This document shows positions 24,765 through 33,090 of a DNA stretch of 59,848 nt, in pieces. The stretch is from positions 1 to 59,848 of the forward strand of contig JABTBR010000046.1 in the NCBI GenBank assembly GCA_013284265.1. The letters run 5' to 3'. The notes under the pieces are model-generated. The model had not been told where the DNA came from. It saw only the letters and a program-made list of their open reading frames with translations, and did no database searches. Made by a program: the position numbers and the translations under genes. Origin of the DNA: Oxalobacteraceae bacterium (lineage in GTDB: Bacteria > Pseudomonadota > Gammaproteobacteria > Burkholderiales > Burkholderiaceae_D). Numbering within the stretch: the first letter of the stretch is position 1; each line of letters opens with the position of its first letter.

Positions 24765-26150
24765 ATGACAAACCAAGATTTCCATCACTTCCTGCGCCAG
24801 CACCGCGACCAGCATCCGGACGACGTGCTCACCGTGCGCGAGGAGATCAGCGCCGACCAGGACCCGACCGCGCTGGTATGGCAACTGGCGGCCCAGGGCC
24901 GCCACCCCATGCTGGTGTGCGAGAACGTGCGCGGCCTGGCCTGTCCTTTGGTGACCAACATCTTCGCATCGCGCGAGCGCGTGGGCCGCATGCTCGGTGT
25001 ACCGGCCGCGCAGATCCATGCCGAGTACCAGGCGCGCAGCCGCAGGCTCGTCGCGCCGCGCCTGGCCGACAAGGCGCCGCTGCTGGACAGTGTGCAGCGC
25101 GGCGGCATCGACCTGGCCACGCTGCCCATCATCAAGCACTTCGCGACCGACCGCGGCCCCTATATCACCAACGCCATCCTGATCGCCGAGCATCCGGACA
25201 CCGGCGTGGGCAATATGAGCTTCCACCGCTCCACGCTGCATTCGCCAACCGAGATCGCCACCAGCCTGCATTCGCGCGGCCATCTGTGGCGCCTGCTGCA
25301 GATCGCGCAGGAACGCGGCCAGCCGCTGCCGGTGGCGATGGTGATCGGCGCGCATCCCCTGTTCATGCTGGCCGGTGCGGCGCGCCTGCCGTTCGGCGTG
25401 GATGAACGCCACGTGGCCGGCGGCCTGCTGGGCGCACCGCTGGAGGTGGTGCGTACGCCGAAGTACGGGATTGCCGTTCCAGCCTATGCCGAATTCGTGC
25501 TCGAAGGCGTGATCGATCCGGACGCCCACGTGCCGGAAGGCCCGTTCGGTGAATTCAGCGGTTATTCATCGGACCGTTCCACCAACAACCTGCTGCGCGT
25601 GGAATCCGTGCTGCGGCGGCGCGACGCGATACTGGTCGATGTTGTCGGCGGCAATTCGGCGGAGCATCTGAACCTGGGGCGCATCCCGCGCGAATCGGAG
25701 ATGGTCGAAAAGCTGCGCGAGCGCTTTCCGAGCGTGACCGCCGTGCACTATCCCAGTTCAGGCACCCACTTCCATGCCTATGTGGCGGTGAAGCAGATGC
25801 GCCCCGGCGAGGCGCGCCAGATCATGCTTGGCCTGCTGGGTTGGGATCCCTATCTGAAAACCGTGGTCGCGGTGGACGAGGACGTGGACGTCACGCGCGA
25901 CGAGGAAGTGCTGTGGGCCATGGCCACGCATATGCAGCCGCACCGCGACGTGGTCATCATCGACGGCCTGCCGGGCAGCGCGCTCGATCCTTCCGCATCC
26001 GGCATCGGCACCACCTCGCGCATGGGACTGGACGCGACGCGCGCTCCGGACTTCGACGGCGTGCGCGCGCGGATCGCGCCCGATGCGCTGGCGCGCGCCA
26101 ACGCCATCCTGGCGCGTGCCGGCGGCAAGGGCGCGGCGAGCATTGCCTGA
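24765..26150 (+). CDS. UbiD-family prenyl-FMN-dependent decarboxylase
   Basis: The 461-residue protein belongs to the UbiD family of reversible (de)carboxylases acting on aromatic, heteroaromatic or alpha,beta-unsaturated acids. Recognisable family segments are VCENVRGLACPLVTNIFASR at the N-terminus, the middle cofactor region NAILIAEHPDTGVGNMSFHR, and the catalytic acid motif PEGPFGEFSGYSSDRS near residue 250. I chose the ATG at 24765, preceded by AGAAGG, over the frame opening at 24717, whose first 16 residues are not family-like. UbiX at 14617 would provide its cofactor. It could remove a carboxyl group from a heterocycle, as known relatives do with pyrrole-2-carboxylate or furandicarboxylate. 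Confidence 0.9.
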   Translation: MTNQDFHHFLRQHRDQHPDDVLTVREEISADQDPTALVWQLAAQGRHPMLVCENVRGLACPLVTNIFASRERVGRMLGVPAAQIHAEYQARSRRLVAPRLADKAPLLDSVQRGGIDLATLPIIKHFATDRGPYITNAILIAEHPDTGVGNMSFHRSTLHSPTEIATSLHSRGHLWRLLQIAQERGQPLPVAMVIGAHPLFMLAGAARLPFGVDERHVAGGLLGAPLEVVRTPKYGIAVPAYAEFVLEGVIDPDAHVPEGPFGEFSGYSSDRSTNNLLRVESVLRRRDAILVDVVGGNSAEHLNLGRIPRESEMVEKLRERFPSVTAVHYPSSGTHFHAYVAVKQMRPGEARQIMLGLLGWDPYLKTVVAVDEDVDVTRDEEVLWAMATHMQPHRDVVIIDGLPGSALDPSASGIGTTSRMGLDATRAPDFDGVRARIAPDALARANAILARAGGKGAASIA

Positions 26151-26160
26151 GCCAGTTTCT

Positions 26161-26685
26161 CTACAGGGCTGGCTCAGGATTGAGCAGGCAGCGGTAGTGG
26201 AAGGAGTCGCGCATTTCGCCGGCGATGCTGGCGGGGATGGGGGCGGTGTCCTGCAGCACGAAGCCGCTTTTGAGTACGACCCTGGATGAGGCGATGTTTT
26301 GCATCGTGATGTAGGCGTTCAGTTCTTCGAGCTGCCACTGCTGCCGCGCCAGTTGCTTCATCTTGTCCAGTGCGATCGTGGCCAGTCCCTGGCCGGTATG
26401 GCGCTGGCCCAGGCGGTAGCCGATTTCGGCCGAGTGCCGGTCGGCGTTGATGTCGCGCAGATTGCTGCGGCCGAGGATGGCGCCGTGTTCGTCGAGCAGC
26501 AGGCAGGGATGCATGGTGCCGGCGCGCAGGGCGGCCAGGTAGTCGGCGATGTGGGCGGCCACGCCGTCGGCCGTGTAGAAATCGGGCGCGCGCGCTTCCA
26601 CGCTCTGTTCGAACCAGGCGCGGTTTTCCAGTTCGAATGCCAGCAAGGGCAACAGGTCTTGCTGGCGCAGTGTGGCGATGATCAA
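26161..26685 (-). CDS. GNAT-family N-acetyltransferase (RimJ/RimL-like)
   Basis: The 174-residue acetyltransferase uses acetyl-CoA. The cofactor-binding stretch is seen as EIGYRLGQRHTGQGLATIAL (about residues 100-119) followed by NIASSRVVLKSGF, the usual RimJ/RimL C-terminal motif. The frame is open back to 26781, but the sequence before LIIATLRQQDLLPLL reads through the intergenic repeat flank. I therefore place the start at the TTG at 26685, which has GGAGA six bases upstream. The acceptor may be a ribosomal N-terminus or a small molecule. It is convergent with the UbiD gene, 10 bp away. Confidence 0.8.
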   Translation of the reverse strand: MIIATLRQQDLLPLLAFELENRAWFEQSVEARAPDFYTADGVAAHIADYLAALRAGTMHPCLLLDEHGAILGRSNLRDINADRHSAEIGYRLGQRHTGQGLATIALDKMKQLARQQWQLEELNAYITMQNIASSRVVLKSGFVLQDTAPIPASIAGEMRDSFHYRCLLNPEPAL

Positions 26686-26772
26686 GTACGTTCTCCAGTT
26701 AATCTTGAAATGCCGATTGTAATAGGCCCGGCTTGTGACGTAGTGCCGTTGGCGGGCCGCCAGCTGCCGTCC

Positions 26773-26839
26773 AAAACCCACGGCGTAACCCTGGGGTCTG
26801 ACCCGGCGGGTCAGACCCCGGCTCTTTGCCGTGGGTTTT
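26773..26839 (+). repeat. Palindromic intergenic repeat, short form (copy 2)
   Basis: This 67-bp element lies between the GNAT gene and the end of the DUF6351-like gene. It has the same 12-bp inverted ends, AAAACCCACGGC and GCCGTGGGTTTT, but the central part is reduced to one hairpin, GGGGTCTGACCC/GGGTCAGACCCC. It is about 35 bp shorter than copies 1 and 3, as if the middle hairpin block had been lost. Confidence 0.9.
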
Positions 26840-26870
26840 AAGCGCGTCGCGGCACGCTAACTTAACAGCA

Positions 26871-29186
26871 TTAGGGCTTGCTGACGTCAAACACCAGATT
26901 CACGCTGGACGGGCCAAACGAGGCATAGGTCTGCAGCGGCGCCTGGTTCACGCCCGGCTTGCTCCAGTCGCACACGCCGTTCGGGAAGATGGCCTTCAGG
27001 CGCGCGAGGCGGGTGGCGTCGAAGCTGGCGGGGTAGTCGCTGGCAACGATGGGCTTCAGCTCGCACTTGAGCTTGTCGGCCGCGAGCGGGCCACCGGCCT
27101 GTGCGCGGGCGAAGCTCCAGCTTGGCCACATGGCGTTGCAGCTGCCCGGCTCGCCGCTGCTGGCCAGGGTCTGCGTCTGCGCCAGGAACTGCGGCGTGGC
27201 GCTGTTGCTGAAGCAGCCATCGACGGCGCCGGCCGGCTTCTTGGCGATCACCTTGTCGCGCTGGGCAACGGCGCTGGTATCGGCCTTGTAGGCGGCGACC
27301 CACTGGATGAACAGCGCCCAGCCATCGGCCTGGGCCTTGGTATTGACGGCGGCGCGCTCGGCCTTGCCCGGCGTGCTCTGGCCGAACAGGTCGGGCATGG
27401 AAATCCCGCCGCGCCACATCACATGGTTCCTGGTATCGCCATTGGCCTTGAGCATGCGCTCGCGCACGGCGAAGTGGAACCATTGGTAATGGAAGAAGTT
27501 GTCCTCGTCATAGATGTAGGACAGGTCGAACACGGGAATCGCCGCGAGTCCGCCGCCGCCGGCCAGCTGCAGGCCGGACTGGTAGGCGCGCTTGATGGCG
27601 CCGGCGTCGCCGACGCTGCGGCCGGCGATGTAGTTGCCGTCGCCGTCGTAGCCGCCGATCTTCTCGTTCATGTCGAGGAACTGCTCGGGCGTGATGGTGC
27701 CGGCGTTCAGCTGCGCCAGGCCGTACTGCACGCCGACATTGTCGAAGGGACGCAGTGCGTAGCCCTTGGCGTCGATGCCGTAGACGTTGCGGTTGACGTC
27801 GAACACGGTGGCGCGCGCGCCGGCCGGATTGCCGGCCGCGGTCCAGCGCTGGGCCGCCGGCACGGCCGCGTTATACGCGCCGCCGACATACGGGCCGCCG
27901 AAGGAGCCGGTGACCGGGATGGTCTCGACGCGTCCGCTGACCGGGTCGGTGCGGCCGGACTGCACCGCCATGTCGTACCAGGCGCGGGTGGACTTGTGGC
28001 CGGACACGGTCAGCATCTGGCCCTCACTGAGCACGCCGCTCTGGCTGGCGGTGTAGTAGTGGTTGAGCAGCTTGTCGTCCATGGCGGACATGGCGATGGC
28101 CAGCGCATCCGGGAAGGTGGCGTCGATGAAGATGCCGTCGAACAGGCCGGGGAAGTTGTCGGCCACCTGCTCGCTGGTATAGGCACCGCCCGAGCTGCCC
28201 ACGCTGACGGTGAAGGCGGGCACGCCGAAGGTCTCGATGAAGCGTTCCTTGCCCATCATGGTGGTCTCGCCGGCCACGGTGGCGTTGCAGCTGTTGGTGG
28301 GGTGGTTCAGGGTGTTGGTGAATACCGCATAGCCTTCGCCCAGGCGGGTCAGGTTGCTGCCGGTGTAGGGACTCACGCCCATGGCCGCGCCCTGCACATA
28401 CCAGCCGCTGGAGCAGCCATTGCCATGCACGGCGATCAGGCGCTTGTTCCAGCCCGATGGCGGCGCCAGCGGGGTCGGCACGGCATCCTTGACTGGGTTG
28501 AACAGGACCGCGTTCTGATAGATGCCGCGGTTCATGGTGCCGGTCTCCACCCGCACCACGAAGGGCACTTGCAGGCCGGCGCTGGTGGTGGTGGTGGCGA
28601 CGTCGGAGGGCAGGCTGCCGGCCTGGGGCAGCGGCTTGAGCGCGCCGCCGGCGCTGGACTGGTATAGATACTGGACCTTGGTCGGCGCCGAACACTGGGC
28701 GTCGGTGGCCGGGCCAAGCTTGCCGCCGTCGGGCAGTATGAAATCCTGGGTCTGGCAATTGTAGGGCGTGATCTGCGGACCGGACAGGATGGGGCCGGTG
28801 ATCGGGTAATTGGTCAATGTGACGCTGGCGCTGAGGCCGCCGTAGCTGCTGGCCAGGGTGTTGGCGCCCAGCTTCAGATTGCCGACGAGGCCGATCAGAT
28901 GGCCGGGATGGGACGGATCGGCCTTGAAGCTGGCGCCCACTTCGCTGCCGTTGAGGGTGACGCTGAGCGTGGCGGCGGCCGAACTCGTCGACGGCGGCGC
29001 TGCGATATCGATCAGCACGTCGCCACCGCTGACGTATTCGGCCTTGCTCGACAGGACGGTGATGGTGGGGGCGGCGTTATTGCCGGGCTTGTCATTCGGA
29101 TTGTTGCCGCAGCCTGCCACGAACACGCCGGCCGCGCCCATCACGGCGGCGGCCAGCGCGTACTGTCTGGATGTCTTCTGGTGCAT
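26871..29186 (-). CDS. DUF6351-like exported lipoprotein with hydrolase features
   Basis: The 771-residue protein begins MHQKTSRQYALAAAVMGAAG and has a lipobox VAGC at about residues 23-26, so it should be a lipoprotein. An Ig-like N-terminal part follows (TITVLSSKAEYVSGGDVLID, TLNGSEVG). A large domain has an alpha/beta-hydrolase-type elbow GSSGGAY near residue 331 and the segments RLIAVHGNGCSSGWY and FTNTLNHPTNSC. This matches my recollection of the DUF6351 family, which has no established substrate; polyester or aromatic-ester hydrolysis is a guess. Start chosen at the ATG at 29186 with GGGAAA upstream, since the longer frame to 29267 would hide the signal. Confidence 0.75.
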   Translation of the reverse strand: MHQKTSRQYALAAAVMGAAGVFVAGCGNNPNDKPGNNAAPTITVLSSKAEYVSGGDVLIDIAAPPSTSSAAATLSVTLNGSEVGASFKADPSHPGHLIGLVGNLKLGANTLASSYGGLSASVTLTNYPITGPILSGPQITPYNCQTQDFILPDGGKLGPATDAQCSAPTKVQYLYQSSAGGALKPLPQAGSLPSDVATTTTSAGLQVPFVVRVETGTMNRGIYQNAVLFNPVKDAVPTPLAPPSGWNKRLIAVHGNGCSSGWYVQGAAMGVSPYTGSNLTRLGEGYAVFTNTLNHPTNSCNATVAGETTMMGKERFIETFGVPAFTVSVGSSGGAYTSEQVADNFPGLFDGIFIDATFPDALAIAMSAMDDKLLNHYYTASQSGVLSEGQMLTVSGHKSTRAWYDMAVQSGRTDPVSGRVETIPVTGSFGGPYVGGAYNAAVPAAQRWTAAGNPAGARATVFDVNRNVYGIDAKGYALRPFDNVGVQYGLAQLNAGTITPEQFLDMNEKIGGYDGDGNYIAGRSVGDAGAIKRAYQSGLQLAGGGGLAAIPVFDLSYIYDEDNFFHYQWFHFAVRERMLKANGDTRNHVMWRGGISMPDLFGQSTPGKAERAAVNTKAQADGWALFIQWVAAYKADTSAVAQRDKVIAKKPAGAVDGCFSNSATPQFLAQTQTLASSGEPGSCNAMWPSWSFARAQAGGPLAADKLKCELKPIVASDYPASFDATRLARLKAIFPNGVCDWSKPGVNQAPLQTYASFGPSSVNLVFDVSKP

Positions 29187-29374
29187 GAGTTTTCCCAGGT
29201 GAATTGTCATTTGGAGGATTTGCGCGGCCTGGCCATTCCAGTTCTGGAAGGGAACAGTGCGACGCAATCGGTAATATTGACAGATTCAATACCTATTCAG
29301 TCAAGATGCACCAGAAAAAGTATTGCTCACATGGAAAAATAACCCGCTTGTCGGCTTTTTGCCGCAAAGAAAGG

Positions 29375-30100
29375 TCAGCGCAGCACGCCGTGGCAGAATA
29401 ATTCCAGTCCCTTGGCGACGCGGGCGCGGGTTTCTTCCTCGGTGGGGGGATGCTCGGGCTCGAACAGCAGGCGGCTCAGCTGGTCGCCCATGATGCAGTT
29501 AAGCAGGTGCATCGCCAGGGTTTCCGCATCGAGCCCGGTGCGCAACTGTGCCCGTACTTCGGGACGGTTGAAATAGCGTCCCAGCAGTTCGCGGGTCTGC
29601 TTGGGGCCGGCCTGATTGAAGGTGGTGGCCAGTTCCGGATTGCTGTTGGCCTCGGCGATGACCATGCGGTGCAGGCTGACGAAGGAGGGCATCATCACCA
29701 GGCGCAAGAAACGCAGCGAGAAATCGCCCAGCACTTCCTTGATCGGCCGGTCGTCCGTTTCCATGCTGCTCATGTCGGCGAAATGGCGGGCCCGGCCGGC
29801 GGCGATGACGGCGTTGAGCAGGCCGGTCTTGCCGCCGAACTTCACATAGATGGTGCGCACCGCCACATGGGCCGCGCGCGCGATCATCTCCAGGCTGACC
29901 TTGCTATAGCCTTTTTGCAGGAACAGGCCGCCCGCCGTGGTGAGCAGATTCTGCAGGCGCGCCTCTTGATCCGCGGCGCGCGGGCGGCCGGCGGACTTGC
30001 TGCCGCAGGGCGGTTCGGCGCCGCAGGGCAGTGCTAGATCGACGCAATCCTCGGTGTCGAGGCTGTTCTCAAGGGCGTCCAGGTCGGTGTTGGCGTTCAT
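29375..30100 (-). CDS. TetR-family repressor of the efflux operon
   Basis: The 241-residue TetR/AcrR protein has the DNA-binding helix-turn-helix at about residues 50-95 (FLQKGYSKVSLEMIARAAHV, then RTIYVKFGGKTGLL). It is preceded by an unusually long acidic N-terminal tail of about 40 residues, and the ligand domain follows. It is divergent from emrA-like 30231 across a 130-bp gap with an exact palindrome (30144-30167) overlapping the promoter region. It therefore most likely represses the efflux pump and itself. The ligand is presumably a pump substrate. Confidence 0.9.
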   Translation of the reverse strand: MNANTDLDALENSLDTEDCVDLALPCGAEPPCGSKSAGRPRAADQEARLQNLLTTAGGLFLQKGYSKVSLEMIARAAHVAVRTIYVKFGGKTGLLNAVIAAGRARHFADMSSMETDDRPIKEVLGDFSLRFLRLVMMPSFVSLHRMVIAEANSNPELATTFNQAGPKQTRELLGRYFNRPEVRAQLRTGLDAETLAMHLLNCIMGDQLSRLLFEPEHPPTEEETRARVAKGLELFCHGVLR

Positions 30101-30143
30101 ATAAGACGAATGGTAGCGGATGGCGTTAATGTAGTCCAGATTA

Positions 30144-30217
30144 AAATGAAATGCAATCGTTTCATTTCTTGACTTTGGAAATGCTTTGGAGAATAATGAA
30201 CTTATCCCATTTCATTT
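30144..30217 (+). promoter_or_regulatory. TetR-type operator and promoter of the efflux operon
   Basis: AAATGAAA (30144-30151) and TTTCATTT (30160-30167) form an exact inverted repeat with an 8-bp centre. It ends two bases before a -35 TTGACT (30169-30174), which is followed after 17 bp by -10 AATAAT (30192-30197). A third copy of the half-site TTTCATTT, within the longer match TTTCATTTCTTG, lies at 30210-30217 close to the predicted start site. A repressor bound here would block RNA polymerase. Confidence 0.75.
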
Positions 30218-30230
30218 CTTGGAGCGACGA

Positions 30231-31409
30231 ATGTCCAACCAGAACAGCCTGCCTGAACAAAAAGTGCTCAGCGCCGTCCCCCCAGCTCCGGCGCAATCCG
30301 CCGCGCTGCCTCCGCAAGGCTCGAACACCCGCATCCTCGTGATCGCCGGCGTGGTCGCCGTGGCGGCGCTGCTGGCCGGTGGCCGCATGTGGTATCGCAG
30401 CCATTATTTCGTCGAGACCGAGAACGCCTACGTGGCCGGCCATGTGCACCCGGTATCGGCCCGCGTGGCCGGCGTGGTCACCCGCGTGCTGATCGAAGAT
30501 AACCAGGTGGTGCACGAGGGCGATGTGATCGCCGAACTCGACCCGGCCGACCAGCGCGTCAAGATCGAACAGATCCAGGCCCAGATCGCCAGCGCCGAAC
30601 AGCAGGTACTGCAGTCGGCGGCCCAGGTGTCGCAGGTGCAGGCCCAGGCCAGCGCCGCCGGCGCCCAGGTGGCCCAGTCGGAAGCGCTGGTGCTGCGCGC
30701 CCGCCAGGACGCCGAGCGTTATGGCCAGCTGTATAACAGCCAGATGAAAGCGGTGTCGAAAGCCGAACTCGATGCGGCCAACGCCGGCCGCTCCAGCGCC
30801 GTGGCCGATCTGGCCGCGCGCCGCGACAGTGCGGTGGCCGCCAAGGCCCAGATCGGCGCCGCCAGTGCCGCCAGCGAAGTGCTCAAGGCCCAGGTGCGCG
30901 TGCTGCGCGTGCAATTGAAGGACGCCCAGCAGCAGCTGGCCTACAACCGCATCCTGGCGCCCGTGAGCGGCCGCATCGGCAAGCGCGCGCTGGAAGTGGG
31001 CCAGCGCGTCCAGGCCGGCCAGCAGCTGACCGCGATCGTGCAGGACAATGTCTGGGTCACCGCCAACTTCAAGGAAACCCAGCTGGCCGACCTGCAAAAA
31101 GGCCAGACCGTCAAAGTCACCATCGATGCGCTGCCGGGCAAGACCCTGGAAGGCCATGTCGAAAGTTTTGCGCCGGCCTCGGGCGCCCAGTTCGCGCTGC
31201 TGCCGGCCGATAACGCGACCGGTAACTTCACCAAGATCGTCCAGCGCGTGCCGGTCAAGATCGTGTTCCGCGCGGAAGACGTGAAAGCCCTGAACGGCCG
31301 CCTGGTGCCCGGCATGTCCGCCGTGGCCGAAGTGGAAGTCAACGGCAAGGACAGCGCGCCGGCCAAGGTGGCCGCCGTGGCGCCGACCGCAGCTCCTGCA
31401 GCGCACTAA
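30231..31409 (+). CDS. EmrA-like membrane-fusion protein of a tripartite efflux pump
   Basis: This 392-residue HlyD-family periplasmic adaptor has one N-terminal transmembrane segment at about residues 36-53 (ILVIAGVVAVAALLAGG). A biotinyl-lipoyl half motif follows (YVAGHVHPVSARVAGVV), then a long alpha-helical hairpin rich in Gln/Ala (about 105-225), then the second lipoyl half (ILAPVSGRIGKRALEVGQ) and a beta-barrel. The start at 30231 has GGAGC upstream; the frame to 30186 reads across the promoter. It links the MFS transporter 31431-33044 to the outer-membrane factor 33091-34551. Confidence 0.93.
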   Translation: MSNQNSLPEQKVLSAVPPAPAQSAALPPQGSNTRILVIAGVVAVAALLAGGRMWYRSHYFVETENAYVAGHVHPVSARVAGVVTRVLIEDNQVVHEGDVIAELDPADQRVKIEQIQAQIASAEQQVLQSAAQVSQVQAQASAAGAQVAQSEALVLRARQDAERYGQLYNSQMKAVSKAELDAANAGRSSAVADLAARRDSAVAAKAQIGAASAASEVLKAQVRVLRVQLKDAQQQLAYNRILAPVSGRIGKRALEVGQRVQAGQQLTAIVQDNVWVTANFKETQLADLQKGQTVKVTIDALPGKTLEGHVESFAPASGAQFALLPADNATGNFTKIVQRVPVKIVFRAEDVKALNGRLVPGMSAVAEVEVNGKDSAPAKVAAVAPTAAPAAH

Positions 31410-31430
31410 GCGCACGAAGGAGTAGCGGCG

Positions 31431-33044
31431 ATGTCCAGCACCACTCAAGACTTGCCGGCCGGCGGCGTTCCGCTCGGCCCGCCGATGATAGGCGAACGCG
31501 TATCGAGCCGTACCTGGATCGCGGTCGCCGCCGGTATGTTGGGCGCCTTCATGGCGGTGCTCGATATCCAGATCACCAATTCCTCGCTGCGCGATATCCT
31601 CGGTACGCTGTCGGCGACCCAGGAAGAAGGTTCCTGGATCGCCACGGCCTACCTGGTGGCCGAAATCATCATCATCCCGATGACCGCCTTGCTGACCCGC
31701 GTGTTCGGCCTGCGCACGTATATGATGGGCACCACCGCGCTATTCCTGGTGTTCTCCACGCTGTGCGGCTGGGCCTGGAATCTGCCGAGCATGATCGCCT
31801 TCCGCATGCTGCAGGGCTTTACCGGCGGCGCCCTGATTCCGATGGCGATGACGCTGGTGATGTCCAAGCTGCCGCCGTCCAAGCGCGCCACCGGCATGGC
31901 CATCTTCGGCCTGACCGCCACGCTGGCGCCGTCGATGGGGCCGACCTTCGGCGGCTACCTGAGCGAGATTTACGGCTGGCCGTCGATCTTCTACATCAAC
32001 TGGGTGCCTGGCCTGCTGCTGATCGGCGGTATCGCCTACGGCCTGGACAAGGAGAAGATGCGGTTCGACCAGCTGTTCAAGGCCGACTGGCTGGGCATCG
32101 GCTTCATGGCCGTGGGCCTGGGCAGCCTGACCGTGTTCCTGGAAGAGGGCAATTCGAAGGACTGGTTCGATTCGGCCTTCATCGTCAGCTTCGCCGCGCT
32201 GGCCATCATCGGCCTGCTGGGCTGGATGGTGACGAGCGCGATGCGCGCCCAGCCTTTCGTCAATCTGCGCCTGTACGGCCAGCGCAACTTCCTGGCCGCC
32301 ACCGCGCTGTCGGCGGCGATGGGCATGGGCCTGTATGGTTCGTCCTTCCTGCTGCCGCTGTACCTGGGCCAGATTCCCGGCTACTCGCCGATGCAGATCG
32401 GCGAAGTGATCATGTGGGCCGGTTTGCCGCAGCTGCTGATCATGCCGTTCGCGGCCAAGCTGTCGTCCAAGGTCGACAACCGCATCCTGTGCAGCTTCGG
32501 CTTGCTGGTGTTCGGCGGCTCCTGCCTGATGAACGCGTATATGGACGCGAGCACCGGCTACGACCAGCTGCTGCTGTCGCAGGTGGTGCGCGCCATCGGC
32601 CAGCCTTTCGTGATGCTGACGCTGTCGAACTTCGCCATGAACGGCATCGCGCCGAAAGATGTGCCATCGGCGTCGAGCCTGATCAATATGACCCGTAACC
32701 TGGGCGGCTCGATCGGTATCGCCCTGCTGGCCACGGCGCTGAGCGCCCGCGAGCACTTCCATTCGCAGCGCATCGGCGAGTCGGTCACCGCCTTTGCCGG
32801 CGCCACCCAGGAACGCCTGGATGTGCTGACCCAGTCCTTCATCGGCAAGGGTTTCGACAGCACCGCGGCGGCCAATATGGCGCTCAAGGCGGTCGATGGC
32901 GTGGTGCGGCGCGAGGCCTATGTGATGGCCTACAACGACGGATTCTTTTTGGTGGCGGCGGTGCTGTTCGGCTGCATTTTCATCCTGTGGTTCTCCGACG
33001 CGGTCAAAGCACCGTCGGGTGGCGGCGCCGAAGGCGTGCACTAA
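31431..33044 (+). CDS. EmrB-like DHA2-family MFS drug exporter
   Basis: The 537-residue, 14-helix major facilitator is of the DHA2 type. The family's motif after helix 1 (AAGMLGAFMAVLDIQITNSS), the motif C region LAPSMGPTFGGYLSEIYGW near residue 165, and the paired mid-protein helices are all visible. It exports hydrophobic or aromatic compounds by proton antiport through the adaptor and outer-membrane factor. It starts 21 bp after the adaptor gene with GGAG upstream. No truncation is seen. Confidence 0.94.
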   Translation: MSSTTQDLPAGGVPLGPPMIGERVSSRTWIAVAAGMLGAFMAVLDIQITNSSLRDILGTLSATQEEGSWIATAYLVAEIIIIPMTALLTRVFGLRTYMMGTTALFLVFSTLCGWAWNLPSMIAFRMLQGFTGGALIPMAMTLVMSKLPPSKRATGMAIFGLTATLAPSMGPTFGGYLSEIYGWPSIFYINWVPGLLLIGGIAYGLDKEKMRFDQLFKADWLGIGFMAVGLGSLTVFLEEGNSKDWFDSAFIVSFAALAIIGLLGWMVTSAMRAQPFVNLRLYGQRNFLAATALSAAMGMGLYGSSFLLPLYLGQIPGYSPMQIGEVIMWAGLPQLLIMPFAAKLSSKVDNRILCSFGLLVFGGSCLMNAYMDASTGYDQLLLSQVVRAIGQPFVMLTLSNFAMNGIAPKDVPSASSLINMTRNLGGSIGIALLATALSAREHFHSQRIGESVTAFAGATQERLDVLTQSFIGKGFDSTAAANMALKAVDGVVRREAYVMAYNDGFFLVAAVLFGCIFILWFSDAVKAPSGGGAEGVH

Positions 33045-33090
33045 GGCTGCGTCCCAATCGCAGTCAAGACAAAATTTTGAAGGGTTGACC

